Assembly (NCBI GenBank): GCA_963693365.1
Contig: CAVNZM010000013.1
Span: 1,426,001 to 1,490,000 of the forward strand
Direction of reading: 5' to 3'
Length of the DNA: 64,000 bases
DNA from: Amoebidium appalachense
Taxonomy: Eukaryota; Ichthyosporea
The notes beneath the pieces are model-generated. The model was not told the origin of the DNA, did not search any database, and was given only the letters and a program-made list of their open reading frames with translations. Shown piece by piece: positions 37,844 through 48,311 of this stretch. The number at the start of each line of letters is the position of its first letter. Position 1 is the stretch's first letter. Both the position numbers and the translations under genes were made by a program.

Positions 37844-38108
37844 GCGTGGTTGAAAGGTGGGCTGCCAGCCCAGTGTTGCCGTATGCGATTGGGTAATGTT
37901 TGAGGAGAAGGAGGTTGATTTGCAAAGGGAAGGGATGGGACGAGTGGGTTGGTGGGCGGTAGGGGCTGAGGATTTAAAAGGGGAGAAAGGGAGGAAGAAG
38001 GGGAGAGGGTTAGTGTTTCTTGTACTACAAAAAGTAGCAGTAATACAACTCTCACACACAGAAAGCCTTGTGGCACACTCTGATATAAATATACACACAC
38101 ACCGTCAC

Positions 38109-38228
<120 letters not shown>

Positions 38229-38385
38229 AATATCAACTTTCCATCAAAAGGAATCATGGGAGAGTCAATAAACAATTTCAAAGAAGTTGAGCATCTCTCC
38301 GAGGAAAGAATTAAAGTAACATAAGCTATGGTGAAACACTGAAATAACTCGTGCGTGCGGAGGGGGGCGGGAGGGTGAGAAGGGA

Positions 38386-38390
38386 GGGCA
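38386..38390 (+). repeat. Left target-site duplication of the LTR element (GGGCA)
   Basis: GGGCA immediately precedes the left LTR and is repeated at 46957-46961 immediately after the right LTR. Five bases is a usual size for LTR-retrotransposon integration. Confidence 0.85.
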
Positions 38391-38427
38391 TGTAAACAAC
38401 TGTACACATGAACTGTACATGTTTACT
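38391..38427 (+). repeat. Left LTR, first 37 bp
   Basis: Identical to 46477-46513, the first 37 bp of the right LTR. Its last nine bases (ATGTTTACT, 38419-38427) form one copy of the LINE's target duplication. Confidence 0.9.
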
Positions 38428-38623
38428 AGGGGTTTACGCTGTTTACTCGAGGCAAAGAGAACCAGTCTCAGGTATGGGGGGGGGGGGTTTGCTCGGAATA
38501 TCCCCTCAGCGGTATATCATGATCACGTACATAGATGTCGGGTGGTGACTATATATCAGGGTTTACTTTCTCTACGAGACACCATAAAGACTACAAGGAG
38601 AAATCAATTAGTTGGGGTTCCCC

Positions 38624-38624
<1 letters not shown>

Positions 38625-38672
<48 letters not shown>
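38625..38672 (-). repeat. A48 tract (T48 on the plus strand) near the LINE 3' end
   Basis: 48 consecutive T on the plus strand, read as poly-A downstream of the LINE ORF2. It is either the tail of the LINE or an internal A-rich part of its 3' region. Confidence 0.8.
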
Positions 38673-38676
<4 letters not shown>

Positions 38677-38708
38677 GGGCTCCCCTCGGGACACTCGGTA
38701 TCAGCTGG

Positions 38709-38765
<57 letters not shown>

Positions 38766-38787
38766 TGTGTGTGTGTGTGCGCGTGCG

Positions 38788-41495
38788 CTATAATTTTGTA
38801 GTGATGTGTTTCTCAAGCCAATCAATACATCTAATAAACAGGTCGTAGTTACGCGTGTTTAGTATAAAATCAAGGATGTTGTAATTTACAGGTAGGCTAT
38901 CTTTCTGGGTGTCTGTTGTGAATGTGACGTGTGTGTGTTGCGGTATTATGTGGTCTATCAAACTACATTTGGCGATACATGACCGGTTAAACTGGTGTGT
39001 GTGTGTGTTGTTTGGGCATGCAAATGATGCCACCTTATACTTATTAGATCTCCACTGTATAGCACGTGTACAGTAAAAGCGTGGTAATTGATCAATAATA
39101 CCATCAGCTAGAGAAAGACCAGTTCTACAGGAAGGTAATATGTATTTAGGTGTTATACACTTGCGAGTGCCATATTTGGCAATATGGTTGAGGCGGTCAG
39201 TATATATAAAACGAGACATAAGGCTTAGTTTTTCAAGGTGTATGCTTTCATCGGGTCTAGTGTCGTGTGGTATCTTTTTCCATTTGTTATATTGCGTGAT
39301 TATCTTGTGATTGTGTACATGTTTAATAAGTAAGTGGCAGTCCAAAGTCACACACACACTATTGCGGGGTTTATTTGTATTTGTGCCCAGGGGAGAAGGG
39401 GAGAGAGAGGGGAGGAAAGAGGGGAGAGGTGAGGAGGGGACAGGTCGGATAGAGAAGAGAGGGTGGGAGGGCAAATACTTCTTTAAGCGGCTTATGTGCT
39501 TATTGAATTTCAGCGCGAGATAGGATACTCTAGCAGCTATTGGGACCAGACCATATATCGAGAGCGTTACAGGCCCAGGTTTACAACAGTTGTTAGATAG
39601 AAAGGAGGCAACTTCTGCTTCAAGGAAATTTGCCAAGGGTTTAAGCGCTCTAGTTCTCTCTTTCTTGATCCAAGCGGCGAGAAGGGGTAAACCATATTCA
39701 CATGCCGGGAAGACAAAAGTGCGAATAAATGTAAGTCTAATAGAAGGATGGAGGGGTGTGTCTTTAAAAATATTAGCCGAGAAGAAAGCTAACCGCTTAC
39801 GAGCCAACTCTACCCTCTTTTCGACCATATGGGGAAACATAACACCAACAGAATCAACCGGAACACCAAGATATTTGTATTCTGGAACTATAGGTACAGG
39901 TTTAGATGATAATGTAAATGTGTGTAAATTGTTAGCTATATCAGGTACAAGAACACCACATTTGTCTATGTTAAGGATCATAAGGTTTGCCTTGCACCAC
40001 TCTGACACTACATCGAACAATCTTTGCAGGCGTCTAGGGGTACGGGCAAGGAGGGACAGATCATCAGCATAGAGAAGTGCAGGCGGAAAGTTATTAATAG
40101 GGTCATCGTTTTCGGCGTAAATCTTGACAGCCAAATCATCTATAAATAGGTTAAACAAAAAGGGGCTAAGCAATGAACCCTGCAAGAGACCTCTAGTACG
40201 AGCAAAACCATATGAAAGATGCCCATTAACCACAGCTCTACCATAGGTTTGAGACAAGAGTGCTTCTAACAGAACACCAATGCAGTGTGGTACACCCCGT
40301 GCAGCAAGCTTTTCCCATAGGAGACCAGGGGAGACAGAATCGTAAGCAGTTTTCCAATCAATAAAGCCAACGTATTGTGCACCAACTTGCATAGAATCGT
40401 GCAGTGCCATTATTTGAACATAACATGAATTGTTTTTACGAAAAGCGGATTGGCATGGGTGTATGTGAAGAATAGATTGAAACCTAGGGTGATGTGCAAA
40501 TAACCTAAGTAAGCAAGCTTCAAAGAATCTACGAACAACCTGGGTTAGTGTAATGGGGCGAAAGGATGATATGGGGCCCTCAGAGTCCTTCTTAACTATG
40601 GGGATCACTAAGGTATCTAACCAAGATGACGGGACATGTCCACATTTAACACACCAAGAAAAGAGAGAGCTTAACAGGATAGTAAGATCAGGTTTAATAG
40701 CACGATCACTTTCCTTTTGTGGGTAGGAGGGAACAAGGATTTTAAGAAACCCAGCAGGGAGTCCATCAGGTCCACAAGACTTACTAGAGCTATAACTAGA
40801 TATCACAGACCATATGGCATCGGGACTGAAAAAGGGGAGGATCGATTCTATGGGGATAGATGGGTCTACAGGCCACACAATAGGTTTCTGAGCGGGGGTC
40901 CTATCTTTAAACAGTTCCGAGAAATACTTATCAGAGTCTATGAGGGGGTCTCCAGTGGTATCACCAATAATACGAGCAGGGGGGCCAAATCGATTCATAC
41001 TAGCAAGCCGGCGCAAGCTTTCCTTTTGAGACAGGGGTTCACCTAGTCTAGCGGGAGTGGTGTTTGGTAACAAGAGAGCATCGGGATATTCCTTCCTACC
41101 ACCGCCAGCATAATCACCGAGATCTATCAAATCATCAACAATAAAGTTAGTGCATGTATCTAGTACGAGATGTGAATCTGGCCTGGCTTGTGCAGATTCT
41201 AATAGGCGCATATATATAGGGTGTTTCGTAGCATAGCATACACATACATCAACTCTACCCCACTGTGACTTAAGCTGGGATAGACGGAGGCGAAAGGTGG
41301 GAGGGGGAGGGGGGAGCAGATCAAGGGAGATCTTAGGTAGGAAAAGGATAGGAGAGTGGTCAGATGACCTAGAGAGGTTAGGAGGGAGAGAGAGTTTTGA
41401 CATGGTTGATGGCCAAAGGCCACTCCCCAGTCGGTGTTGTGGGCATGGGATATTTGAGGGAACCGCAAAGTGTGACTTTGGACATACCTTGCTAA
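38788..41495 (-). CDS. LINE ORF2, reverse-transcriptase part (871-codon frame from ATG 41403)
   Basis: The frame is open from about 41495, just below a TAG, to the stop at 38788. It begins with the end of the endonuclease domain (SRSSDHSPIL, the conserved S-D-H motif). Reverse-transcriptase motifs follow in order: KSCGPDGLPAGFLK, ISSFRPITLTQVV, CQSAFRKNNSCY, FIDWKTAYDSVSP, LQGSLLSPFLFNLFIDDLA, LLYADDLSLLA with the catalytic YADD, and EYKYLGVPVD. No RNase H domain or zinc knuckle is evident. Because the S-D-H motif is in this frame while the rest of the endonuclease is in the frame of 41981-41199, a frame change must occur at about 41430-41495. It may be a mutation, an assembly error or, less likely, programmed frameshifting. 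Confidence 0.85.
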
Positions 41496-41981
41496 AGGGA
41501 TAGCACGCTCCGGGGGCTTAGATGGGTACCCGACACTCACTTGCAGTGTGTCTGTGTGGTGGAGTCGCGTGTTAAAATCACCTAAAATAACAGTGGACAT
41601 TGGTAACTGTGACAACTCGTGAGTCAATTCGACAACCGACATAGATGGTGGGTAATATACAAAAGTAAAAACATTAGAAAGAAACTCTATAGAAACCGAG
41701 AATTCCGTTTTTGCTACCGGTTTGCACTTCACTCTCACGTGTGGTGCGGCAAGTACAATAATGCCTCGGTTTTTCGCGTAACCGGGGTGTGTGGATGTGT
41801 CGACCAATGTAGAGTTGAATTTGTGGTGGTTTTTAAACTGTGTTTCGCAAATCACTGTAAACGTGTGGTTGTTTGTCTGTTGTTGTATGTAGCTGATTTT
41901 ATCGTCGAGTGTCCCGGGGGGGAGGCCCTTTTGGGGGCCCAGTGTCCGAGCATTCCAGAAGAAGAAGGATAAATTAGGCAT
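41199..41981 (-). CDS. LINE ORF2, AP-endonuclease-like part
   Basis: The ATG at 41981 overlaps the ORF1 stop by eight bases in another frame (GATGCCTAA), a common ORF1/ORF2 arrangement. The N-terminus FFFWNARTLG holds the conserved Asn region, ICETQF the metal-binding Glu and ILGDFNTRL the G-D-F-N motif of the exonuclease/endonuclease/phosphatase fold that nicks target DNA. The last conserved S-D-H motif has moved to the neighbouring frame, so the frame below about 41430 (residues after about 185) is not the real continuation. Confidence 0.82.
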   Translation of the reverse strand: MPNLSFFFWNARTLGPQKGLPPGTLDDKISYIQQQTNNHTFTVICETQFKNHHKFNSTLVDTSTHPGYAKNRGIIVLAAPHVRVKCKPVAKTEFSVSIEFLSNVFTFVYYPPSMSVVELTHELSQLPMSTVILGDFNTRLHHTDTLQVSVGYPSKPPERAIPLARYVQSHTLRFPQISHAHNTDWGVAFGHQPCQNSLSLLTSLGHLTTLLSFSYLRSPLICSPLPLPPFASVYPSLSHSGVELMYVYAMLRNTLYICAY

Positions 41982-43158
41982 CGGTTTGGTCCGACACCTG
42001 TGGGGTTGGTTCCCACTTGTCGCTTACGGGGTCGTATGCACGACCTTCCGCCAGCGCGAACAGTTCGCAGAAGAGCTCGATTTCCATCTCGCATCGGCGT
42101 TTGCGCTCGAGCAGTTTCTCACCAGAAAACATTGGTTCCTTCGTGTCCGTGTCTATCACGCTCGTAGCATCGTTTTCCAACTTTGCGAGGAACTCTTTTG
42201 CCTTGCTGATGCGTACACGACAACGTGTGGCGCACGCATTCTTAGCAGACACTTTACGTTCTTTGTCTGCTTTCTGAATGTTTTCCGGCGCGCATGGGTC
42301 GTAGCTTGGGAGGTGGGTGAAGAAGCTTCCACACCCCTTTGTCGCGTCACGGATGAACGCACGGTTATAGTCGCCCCGTACTGCTACTTCCAGCACATCG
42401 TATCCAATGAAGGACAGACAAAGGATGCGAGAGCACCGGAAGCCGAGAGCCTTGAAGATGGACCACATGGCCCTGTGTGGGCGTCTGCCGTGCTTGACTT
42501 TGAAATACACCCTCTCGTATTTGGGTGGGATGTTGATGTTACCGTTTGCTTGGGTGTTCCCCTTAGCCGGCGGTTTGGGAGGGGAGTTGCGGCGGTACTC
42601 GTTGCCTGCAAGAATGCTGGCATATGTTTCCTTGGCAATTTGGCGGAGCTCGGGTGTTTTACGAGAGTTCGCATATTCTAGGAACTCTGCCGGGAGCTGT
42701 GCTTCCGGTCCTGTGTTGTTTTGTGTTGGGGTGGAAATGTCTCCGTCGCGAGATGTTTGCTCATGAGTTTTGGGGTTTTGCGATCCACTAATGTTTAGCT
42801 GGGCTGTGAGTGAATCAATGGTGAGCTTGAGTTGGGTATTTTCTGTTTGGAGTTTTTCTATCATGTTCTTGAGTGGTAACAGCTCATTTAGCTGTTTCTT
42901 AACGAGGGCAAGTTCTGCCAGTACTGTATCAACCGAAAGTTTCGGCATGGTTGTTATTGTGTTTCTACGGAGTGGTGTGGTGTTATTCTGAATGGGTAGT
43001 GTATTGTAAATAGGTGTTGCGCTTAGTCTAAGGCGATGTTTTTCTGGTTGTGCATCTGTGGTAGGTGTATCTGCTGGACGTTTTAATGGTCGCACATGTG
43101 TGATGGGTGTAGATGGAACTTTGAAAGAGGTTCTGAAACGATTATAGGCATGTGCCAT
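41974..43158 (-). CDS. LINE ORF1 protein (394 aa)
   Basis: An intact minus-strand frame immediately upstream of ORF2. A basic, Thr/Pro-rich N-terminus is followed at about residues 75-120 by a leucine-spaced coiled-coil segment (LALVKKQLNELLPLKNMIEK). The C-terminal half holds a compact region with KVKHGRRPHRAMWSIFKALG and a Lys/Arg/Glu-rich helical end. No CCHC knuckle is visible. By position and coiled coil it should be the RNA-binding, multimerising partner of ORF2. The family is inferred from context. Confidence 0.75.
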   Translation of the reverse strand: MAHAYNRFRTSFKVPSTPITHVRPLKRPADTPTTDAQPEKHRLRLSATPIYNTLPIQNNTTPLRRNTITTMPKLSVDTVLAELALVKKQLNELLPLKNMIEKLQTENTQLKLTIDSLTAQLNISGSQNPKTHEQTSRDGDISTPTQNNTGPEAQLPAEFLEYANSRKTPELRQIAKETYASILAGNEYRRNSPPKPPAKGNTQANGNINIPPKYERVYFKVKHGRRPHRAMWSIFKALGFRCSRILCLSFIGYDVLEVAVRGDYNRAFIRDATKGCGSFFTHLPSYDPCAPENIQKADKERKVSAKNACATRCRVRISKAKEFLAKLENDATSVIDTDTKEPMFSGEKLLERKRRCEMEIELFCELFALAEGRAYDPVSDKWEPTPQVSDQTDA

Positions 43159-43274
43159 GACATGGATGGGGGTGTTCCCCGGCCCTTAGGGCCACGGATG
43201 GCCTGGTTTAGGGGTGGATGCGCGAAGGATACTATTTATTAGCAGATAATAGAGAGCGACATTTGAATCGAAAA

Positions 43275-43353
43275 TATGTGTGTGCATGCTACTGTGTGTC
43301 TATGCATGCTACTGTGTGTCTATGCTACTGTGTGTCTATGCTACTGTGTGTCT
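43275..43353 (+). repeat. 16-bp tandem repeat at the LINE 5' end
   Basis: About four to five copies of CTACTGTGTGTCTATG, some with an extra CATG, run up to the target duplication. This is the 5' boundary of the LINE, and tandem 5' units are known in some LINEs. Confidence 0.75.
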
Positions 43354-43362
43354 ATGTTTACT
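43354..43362 (+). repeat. Right target-site duplication of the LINE (ATGTTTACT)
   Basis: Exact second copy of 38419-38427. The right LTR has the word once, at 46505-46513, which proves the duplication arose at LINE insertion. Confidence 0.9.
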
Positions 43363-43805
43363 AAAGAATGTGATCTACTAGCACACGATTCGTGCTTTGT
43401 CATGAATATCACATAAATATTATGTCCGCACCAATAGGACTCACTCTGACCTAAGAATTGAACCATATATGGTTCTTCAGCTGCATACCACATAAACGAA
43501 GTGAACCAATAAGAGGTTTGCATAAATAGGACAAAGGTCTGACTGGCTCGGACCGCACCAGAATCACGAATGGCATGTTGCCACCCGCGCTGGCCGCGGA
43601 TGAACCAATCCTGGGCCTTGATCCGAAACCTGGGGGCTATATAAGAAAGCCGTCCCAGTACGGGGATCACATCAGTGAAGTCTGAGACAGACTGAGTCGG
43701 CCCATAGTAAAAGCAACCTGGCCGCGTGTGCCTTTCTACCCGTTCTCTGTCTTTATTTTGATTCAGTTGTACTCTGCCTTATCCTAACTAGTCCAACTGT
43801 TTACA
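43363..43805 (+). repeat. Left LTR, remaining 443 bp
   Basis: Identical, as far as I can compare, to 46514-46956. Ends AACTGTTTACA next to the primer-binding site. Confidence 0.92.
43638..43645 (+). promoter_or_regulatory. TATA box in the left LTR
   Basis: TATATAAG, about two-thirds into the LTR, the usual place for the U3 promoter element. The same sequence is at 46789-46796 in the right LTR. Confidence 0.6.
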
Positions 43806-43910
43806 TTGGCGACCGCGGCAGGACACTGTTTTACATTGCCAACTGTTTACATTGGCGACCGCGGCAGGACACTGTTTTACATTGCCAACTGTCTACATTG
43901 GCGACCGCGC
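43806..43910 (+). repeat. Three tandem primer-binding-site units (46 bp each)
   Basis: TTGGCGACCGCG occurs at 43806, 43852 and 43898, exactly 46 bp apart. Each unit carries GGACACTGTTTTACATTGCC and an LTR-end-like CAACTGTYTACA; the third is cut short. Only the first adjoins the LTR. TGGCGACC-type sites are known in Ty3 elements primed by tRNA-Arg; the exact tRNA here is inferred. Confidence 0.85.
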
Positions 43911-46465
43911 AGTTCAAGAATCTCGCATCCTTCGAATCTCACATCTTTCAATCAGTTCAAGAATCTCACATCTTTCAATCAGCTCAAGAATCTCCCATGG
44001 CCGATCACAATCCTTTTTACCCCGATGATAGGCACATCTTTCCTTGTCCGGCTTAGAATATATACACCTACAAGTTTGAAGTGGCCAGCCCACCTACACG
44101 GAAAGAATTGAAAGCATGTAAAACTTCTTTTGCTACGACACATCAAAAATGTGAAGAAAAACGAATACACAACGAAACAACGAATACACGAATAAACGAA
44201 TAAAGAATTGCTAACGAAGCAATGAACCAACGAAAAACGAACCATCACGAATACGCAATGAAATAAAGAATTAACGACAAACGATTGCATAGAGGAAATA
44301 CGAAATGAATGCAACACGAAAACAAAACGAAGTAACGAATTTATCAAACGACAAAAAACGAAAAACGAAAGCAAAATGAACTGGAAATACGAAAATGCAA
44401 GAACGAATGCACAACACTGCTTGGGTTGCAATGCACACAGCCCCCTCTATGTTAGGAAGAAAATAAAACCGTTGCCCTTGCGTGCATTGCGCTATTGCAC
44501 ACTGTCATCGTGTCCATGCCACCGCATGCACCTCCACACTCGCAAGCCAGATGCACGGCCACTTTCAGCACGAATGCATTTAAAGAAGAAGATAGTCGCT
44601 GTTCCTATAGCATTGAGGACATAAGGTGCTGTGAAAGTAGTTTTGCATGCATGCTTCGAATTTCTTGCTGTTTTCGAATACAGCATGCCCCATAGTTTAG
44701 CGCACAGGATGCACAACATGCGCATGAATGTATGCTGGCATGCCTAAACACATTACGAACATATGCCTCATGTATGGCGGCCCTTCCTGGTGCCACGCCC
44801 TAACGAATTTGCACTCTTGGTGCACAAAAGGCATGTAATAAAGTCGATGCAGAACTTTTGTTCATGCATGTGAAAAACAAAGAAGGTGTTGGGTACGAAT
44901 TTTAAGGTGAATGCCCGTCTGTGGCAATACGGTGTAACATACCAATTACACTGTCAAGCCTTGCACTAGCTGCCGGCACACCCCCACCAGAACAAAAGAA
45001 TGTGGTATGGGCACCGCTCCCTCACAACCCCATCATACAGTGTCAGTATTTTGGCTGGAAGCCTTTCAGTTTCGAATTACGAATACCCTCCTTCACTACT
45101 GAAGAAAGTGACGTGGAAGACAAATACGAATACGAATGCAAGGTGTTGTTGACTAATACATCGGACCATCATGTGTACCTACTAGGCCCTGGTACGGAGG
45201 TGACCATGTTATTCCCTTGCAATATGATGACACTGTAACAATTTAGCACGTGCATACCCCACCAATGGGCACATGCGGGAGACAACCCCACAAGCTGCCT
45301 TATTGGGCACCTCTGCTAAAACGAATATTCTTCTCACGAAGGAACAGAAGAATGCCACGAACACGAACCACACACTCACCAGGCAGCTACTTACATCTAA
45401 TGTATGTAAGAAGTAGGGTGTGTGAACGGGGTAACTTCATGAACACCAACACGAAAGAAAGCACAGCACAAAGCAGTTCCACGAATACGAATGGTTTTGG
45501 TATTCCACACAACGAACAGAACCTACAGTAGGGCCACCTACAAATGAAGCAGAGGATGGGGCACCATCCAGACCTGCACTGGAGGATATGAAGATACGAA
45601 GCGCGCTCACGAAGTTGCTTACAAAAGAAAGGGCGACTGCGACGACTTTTCTTTTTAGGCCAAGCCTCCAGAAGAATGTATTATGCCTGGAATCCCCCTG
45701 CTCAACGAAAATGGCTGGCAAATGGGATACGAAAACTGCTCACGAATGGAAGCATGTGTTTTCTGAAGGAGGCTTGCTTTGCCTACCCTCTTCTTATGAA
45801 TTATGAACCGGGCTTTTACTGGTTCTGACGGGTGATATATTTCTTTATGTCGCCCAACGAAGAACACTTGGGCATTTTTATTCTGTTTTTCCCAGCTCCG
45901 ATGATGCAGGGTTAAAGCTGAAAGGAAAGAAGTGCTCTTTGTTCATGAAAGAAGTGGCTTTTCCGGCCATGGTGACTCGCCTTACAGTCTTAAGGTAGAA
46001 CCGGGATAAGGAGCAGCGGCTAAGCCTTGAAGCTATCCACCACTACCTGAGCTACGAAGTGACCTAAGGCTTGAGTTATATTCATTATCGAATGTTTGGT
46101 ATGATCATTCATCCACACAACCAAATTACTCGCAATTGAAAACGAATCTGCGGGAGTATCCTAAAAAGGAAAAATTCCCAAAAAGAAAAATACTACTTCT
46201 ACAGAAAAGCCAAGCACAGAGACGAAGCGAACAATTCGCACACACTCTGCAATAATCTTCGCCACGAAAATGAAATCACAGAAGAATGCTGCATGAATTT
46301 ACGTTTTGGCAAATGAAGAAGTGCTCATAGACGTGCACAACTCTATTCAACCGTCCTTGCTCTGTTCTGCCCAGCAGGTCGGCGCACGAGAATTCTCGCT
46401 GAAGGTTGTTTATCGCCTCTCAGCCTGGTGGTTTGCTTGTCTAACGACACCACCAGGCTCCCGAC
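43911..46465 (+). other. Interior of the LTR element: ACGAA-rich, no intact gag-pol
   Basis: Short tandem TCAAGAATCTCACATCTTTC-type repeats at 43911-43995 lead into DNA with about 40 copies of ACGAA on the plus strand by my hand count, densest at 44158-44410. Only short frames exist. One at 44921-45238 (105 codons, containing TEVTMLFPCN) and others are not recognisable as gag, protease or integrase. The reverse-transcriptase remnant is listed separately. Confidence 0.7.
45822..45998 (+). pseudogene. Ty3-type reverse-transcriptase remnant
   Basis: 58 codons open to a TAG. VLTGDIFLYV lines up with the catalytic Y-x-D-D-I-L region of Ty3-type enzymes (the first Asp is replaced by Gly). After about 15 residues DDAGLKLKGKKCSLFMKEVA matches the following conserved block (A-G-L-K-L-x-x-x-K-C-x-F-x-x-x-x-V). 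The catalytic motif is damaged and the flanking domains are missing, so it cannot be active. Confidence 0.65.
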
Positions 46466-46476
46466 AAGGGGGGGAG
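46466..46476 (+). other. Polypurine tract of the LTR element
   Basis: AAGGGGGGGAG directly abuts the TGTAAACA start of the right LTR, the position of the plus-strand primer in LTR retrotransposons. Confidence 0.85.
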
Positions 46477-46956
46477 TGTAAACAACTGTACACATGAACT
46501 GTACATGTTTACTAAAGAATGTGATCTACTAGCACACGATTCGTGCTTTGTCATGAATATCACATAAATATTATGTCCGCACCAATAGGACTCACTCTGA
46601 CCTAAGAATTGAACCATATATGGTTCTTCAGCTGCATACCACATAAACGAAGTGAACCAATAAGAGGTTTGCATAAATAGGACAAAGGTCTGACTGGCTC
46701 GGACCGCACCAGAATCACGAATGGCATGTTGCCACCCGCGCTGGCCGCGGATGAACCAATCCTGGGCCTTGATCCGAAACCTGGGGGCTATATAAGAAAG
46801 CCGTCCCAGTACGGGGATCACATCAGTGAAGTCTGAGACAGACTGAGTCGGCCCATAGTAAAAGCAACCTGGCCGCGTGTGCCTTTCTACCCGTTCTCTG
46901 TCTTTATTTTGATTCAGTTGTACTCTGCCTTATCCTAACTAGTCCAACTGTTTACA
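46477..46956 (+). repeat. Right LTR (480 bp)
   Basis: Complete LTR from TGTAAACA to TGTTTACA with a TATATAAG at 46789. Identical to the rejoined left LTR. Confidence 0.93.
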
Positions 46957-46961
46957 GGGCA
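46957..46961 (+). repeat. Right target-site duplication of the LTR element (GGGCA)
   Basis: Matches 38386-38390. Confidence 0.85.
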
Positions 46962-46978
46962 GGATGGGAAGGGGAGAA

Positions 46979-47392
<414 letters not shown>

Positions 47393-47832
47393 AACTTAGC
47401 CACATGCATTTGAGTGAGAATCTTAACCATTAGGAAGGAGACGATCGTTTCATTCGTACAGTTCTGTGGGAAACTGTCCGACATGTACATAGGCAGCGAT
47501 ATGGTCTATACTCCATATGCTATGCATGCCGCTTTGGCCTTGGCTTGATTGATACTGTGGACAACCACTGTCACCCGGATTCAAACCAAACTCAGCGAGT
47601 CGTGTGTAATCCGTCAACATGCATTCGGGCCCCGGCATATGCTGACGTCATGGATGTGTACATGTGCAGACATTATGTAAACTTCAATGAGTCTTGCCTG
47701 TTTTTGCATGTTATTTAATTTACTTGTAGAGATGAAAAAGTTGACTATTGCGGACAAAGGCTCGGAAACGGAGCCGGAGAAAGGGGAGGGTTAGGGGGAC
47801 AGGGGAGGGTAACCGTTCAGGCGTGTGTGTGT

Positions 47833-47895
<63 letters not shown>

Positions 47896-48128
47896 GAAAG
47901 GGGACGAATTGACACGAGCGTTCTTGTGAATACTAGTGAACAGGAGAAGTTCGGGGGGGCGCGGGGGGAGGGGGGGGGGGGGGGAGCAGGATGATGCAAA
48001 GGGAAAGTTTGCTCTTGGTTCAAAATGGAAGCTGTTGCACTGGCGACATCAACATGTACTACAGATGGTTAGCTATTACTACACAGAGTGGCCTGCACAC
48101 GTATGATACAACACACGTGCAACAGTGA

Positions 48129-48311
<183 letters not shown>

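Larger units (their letters stand above)
38428..43353 (-). mobile_element. LINE (non-LTR retrotransposon) inserted in the left LTR
   Basis: A 4.9-kb insert is flanked by ATGTTTACT at 38419-38427 and 43354-43362. It encodes, on the minus strand, ORF1 (43158-41974) and a two-frame ORF2 with APE-type endonuclease and reverse transcriptase (41981-38788). A (CA)n tract and an A48 tract (38672-38625 read on the minus strand) follow ORF2. A further 197 bp (38428-38624), related to 31195-31425, lie between the A48 tract and the target duplication, so the insert does not end in a plain poly-A tail. The 5' end carries tandem copies of CTACTGTGTGTCTATG. It is younger than the LTR element it interrupts. 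Confidence 0.88.
38391..46956 (+). mobile_element. Ty3-like LTR retrotransposon, non-autonomous, interrupted by a LINE
   Basis: The LTR starts TGTAAACA and ends TGTTTACA, a perfect inverted pair. The right LTR is 46477-46956 (480 bp). The left LTR is 38391-38427 plus 43363-43805, also 480 bp, and I see no base difference between them. A primer-binding site starting TTGGCGACCGCGGCAGGAC follows the left LTR at 43806, and a polypurine tract (46466-46476) precedes the right LTR. The flanks carry GGGCA. The 2,671-bp interior has no long open frame, only a Ty3-type reverse-transcriptase remnant at 45822-45998. Identical LTRs mean recent insertion; a dead interior means the enzymes came from another copy. 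It lies antisense in the intron of a broken DUF4436-like gene. Confidence 0.88.

Noticed and set aside
43341-43670. 110-codon minus-strand frame repeated at 46441-46821 as a duplicated gene
   Set aside because: It is an antisense frame within the LTR; the duplication is simply the two LTRs.
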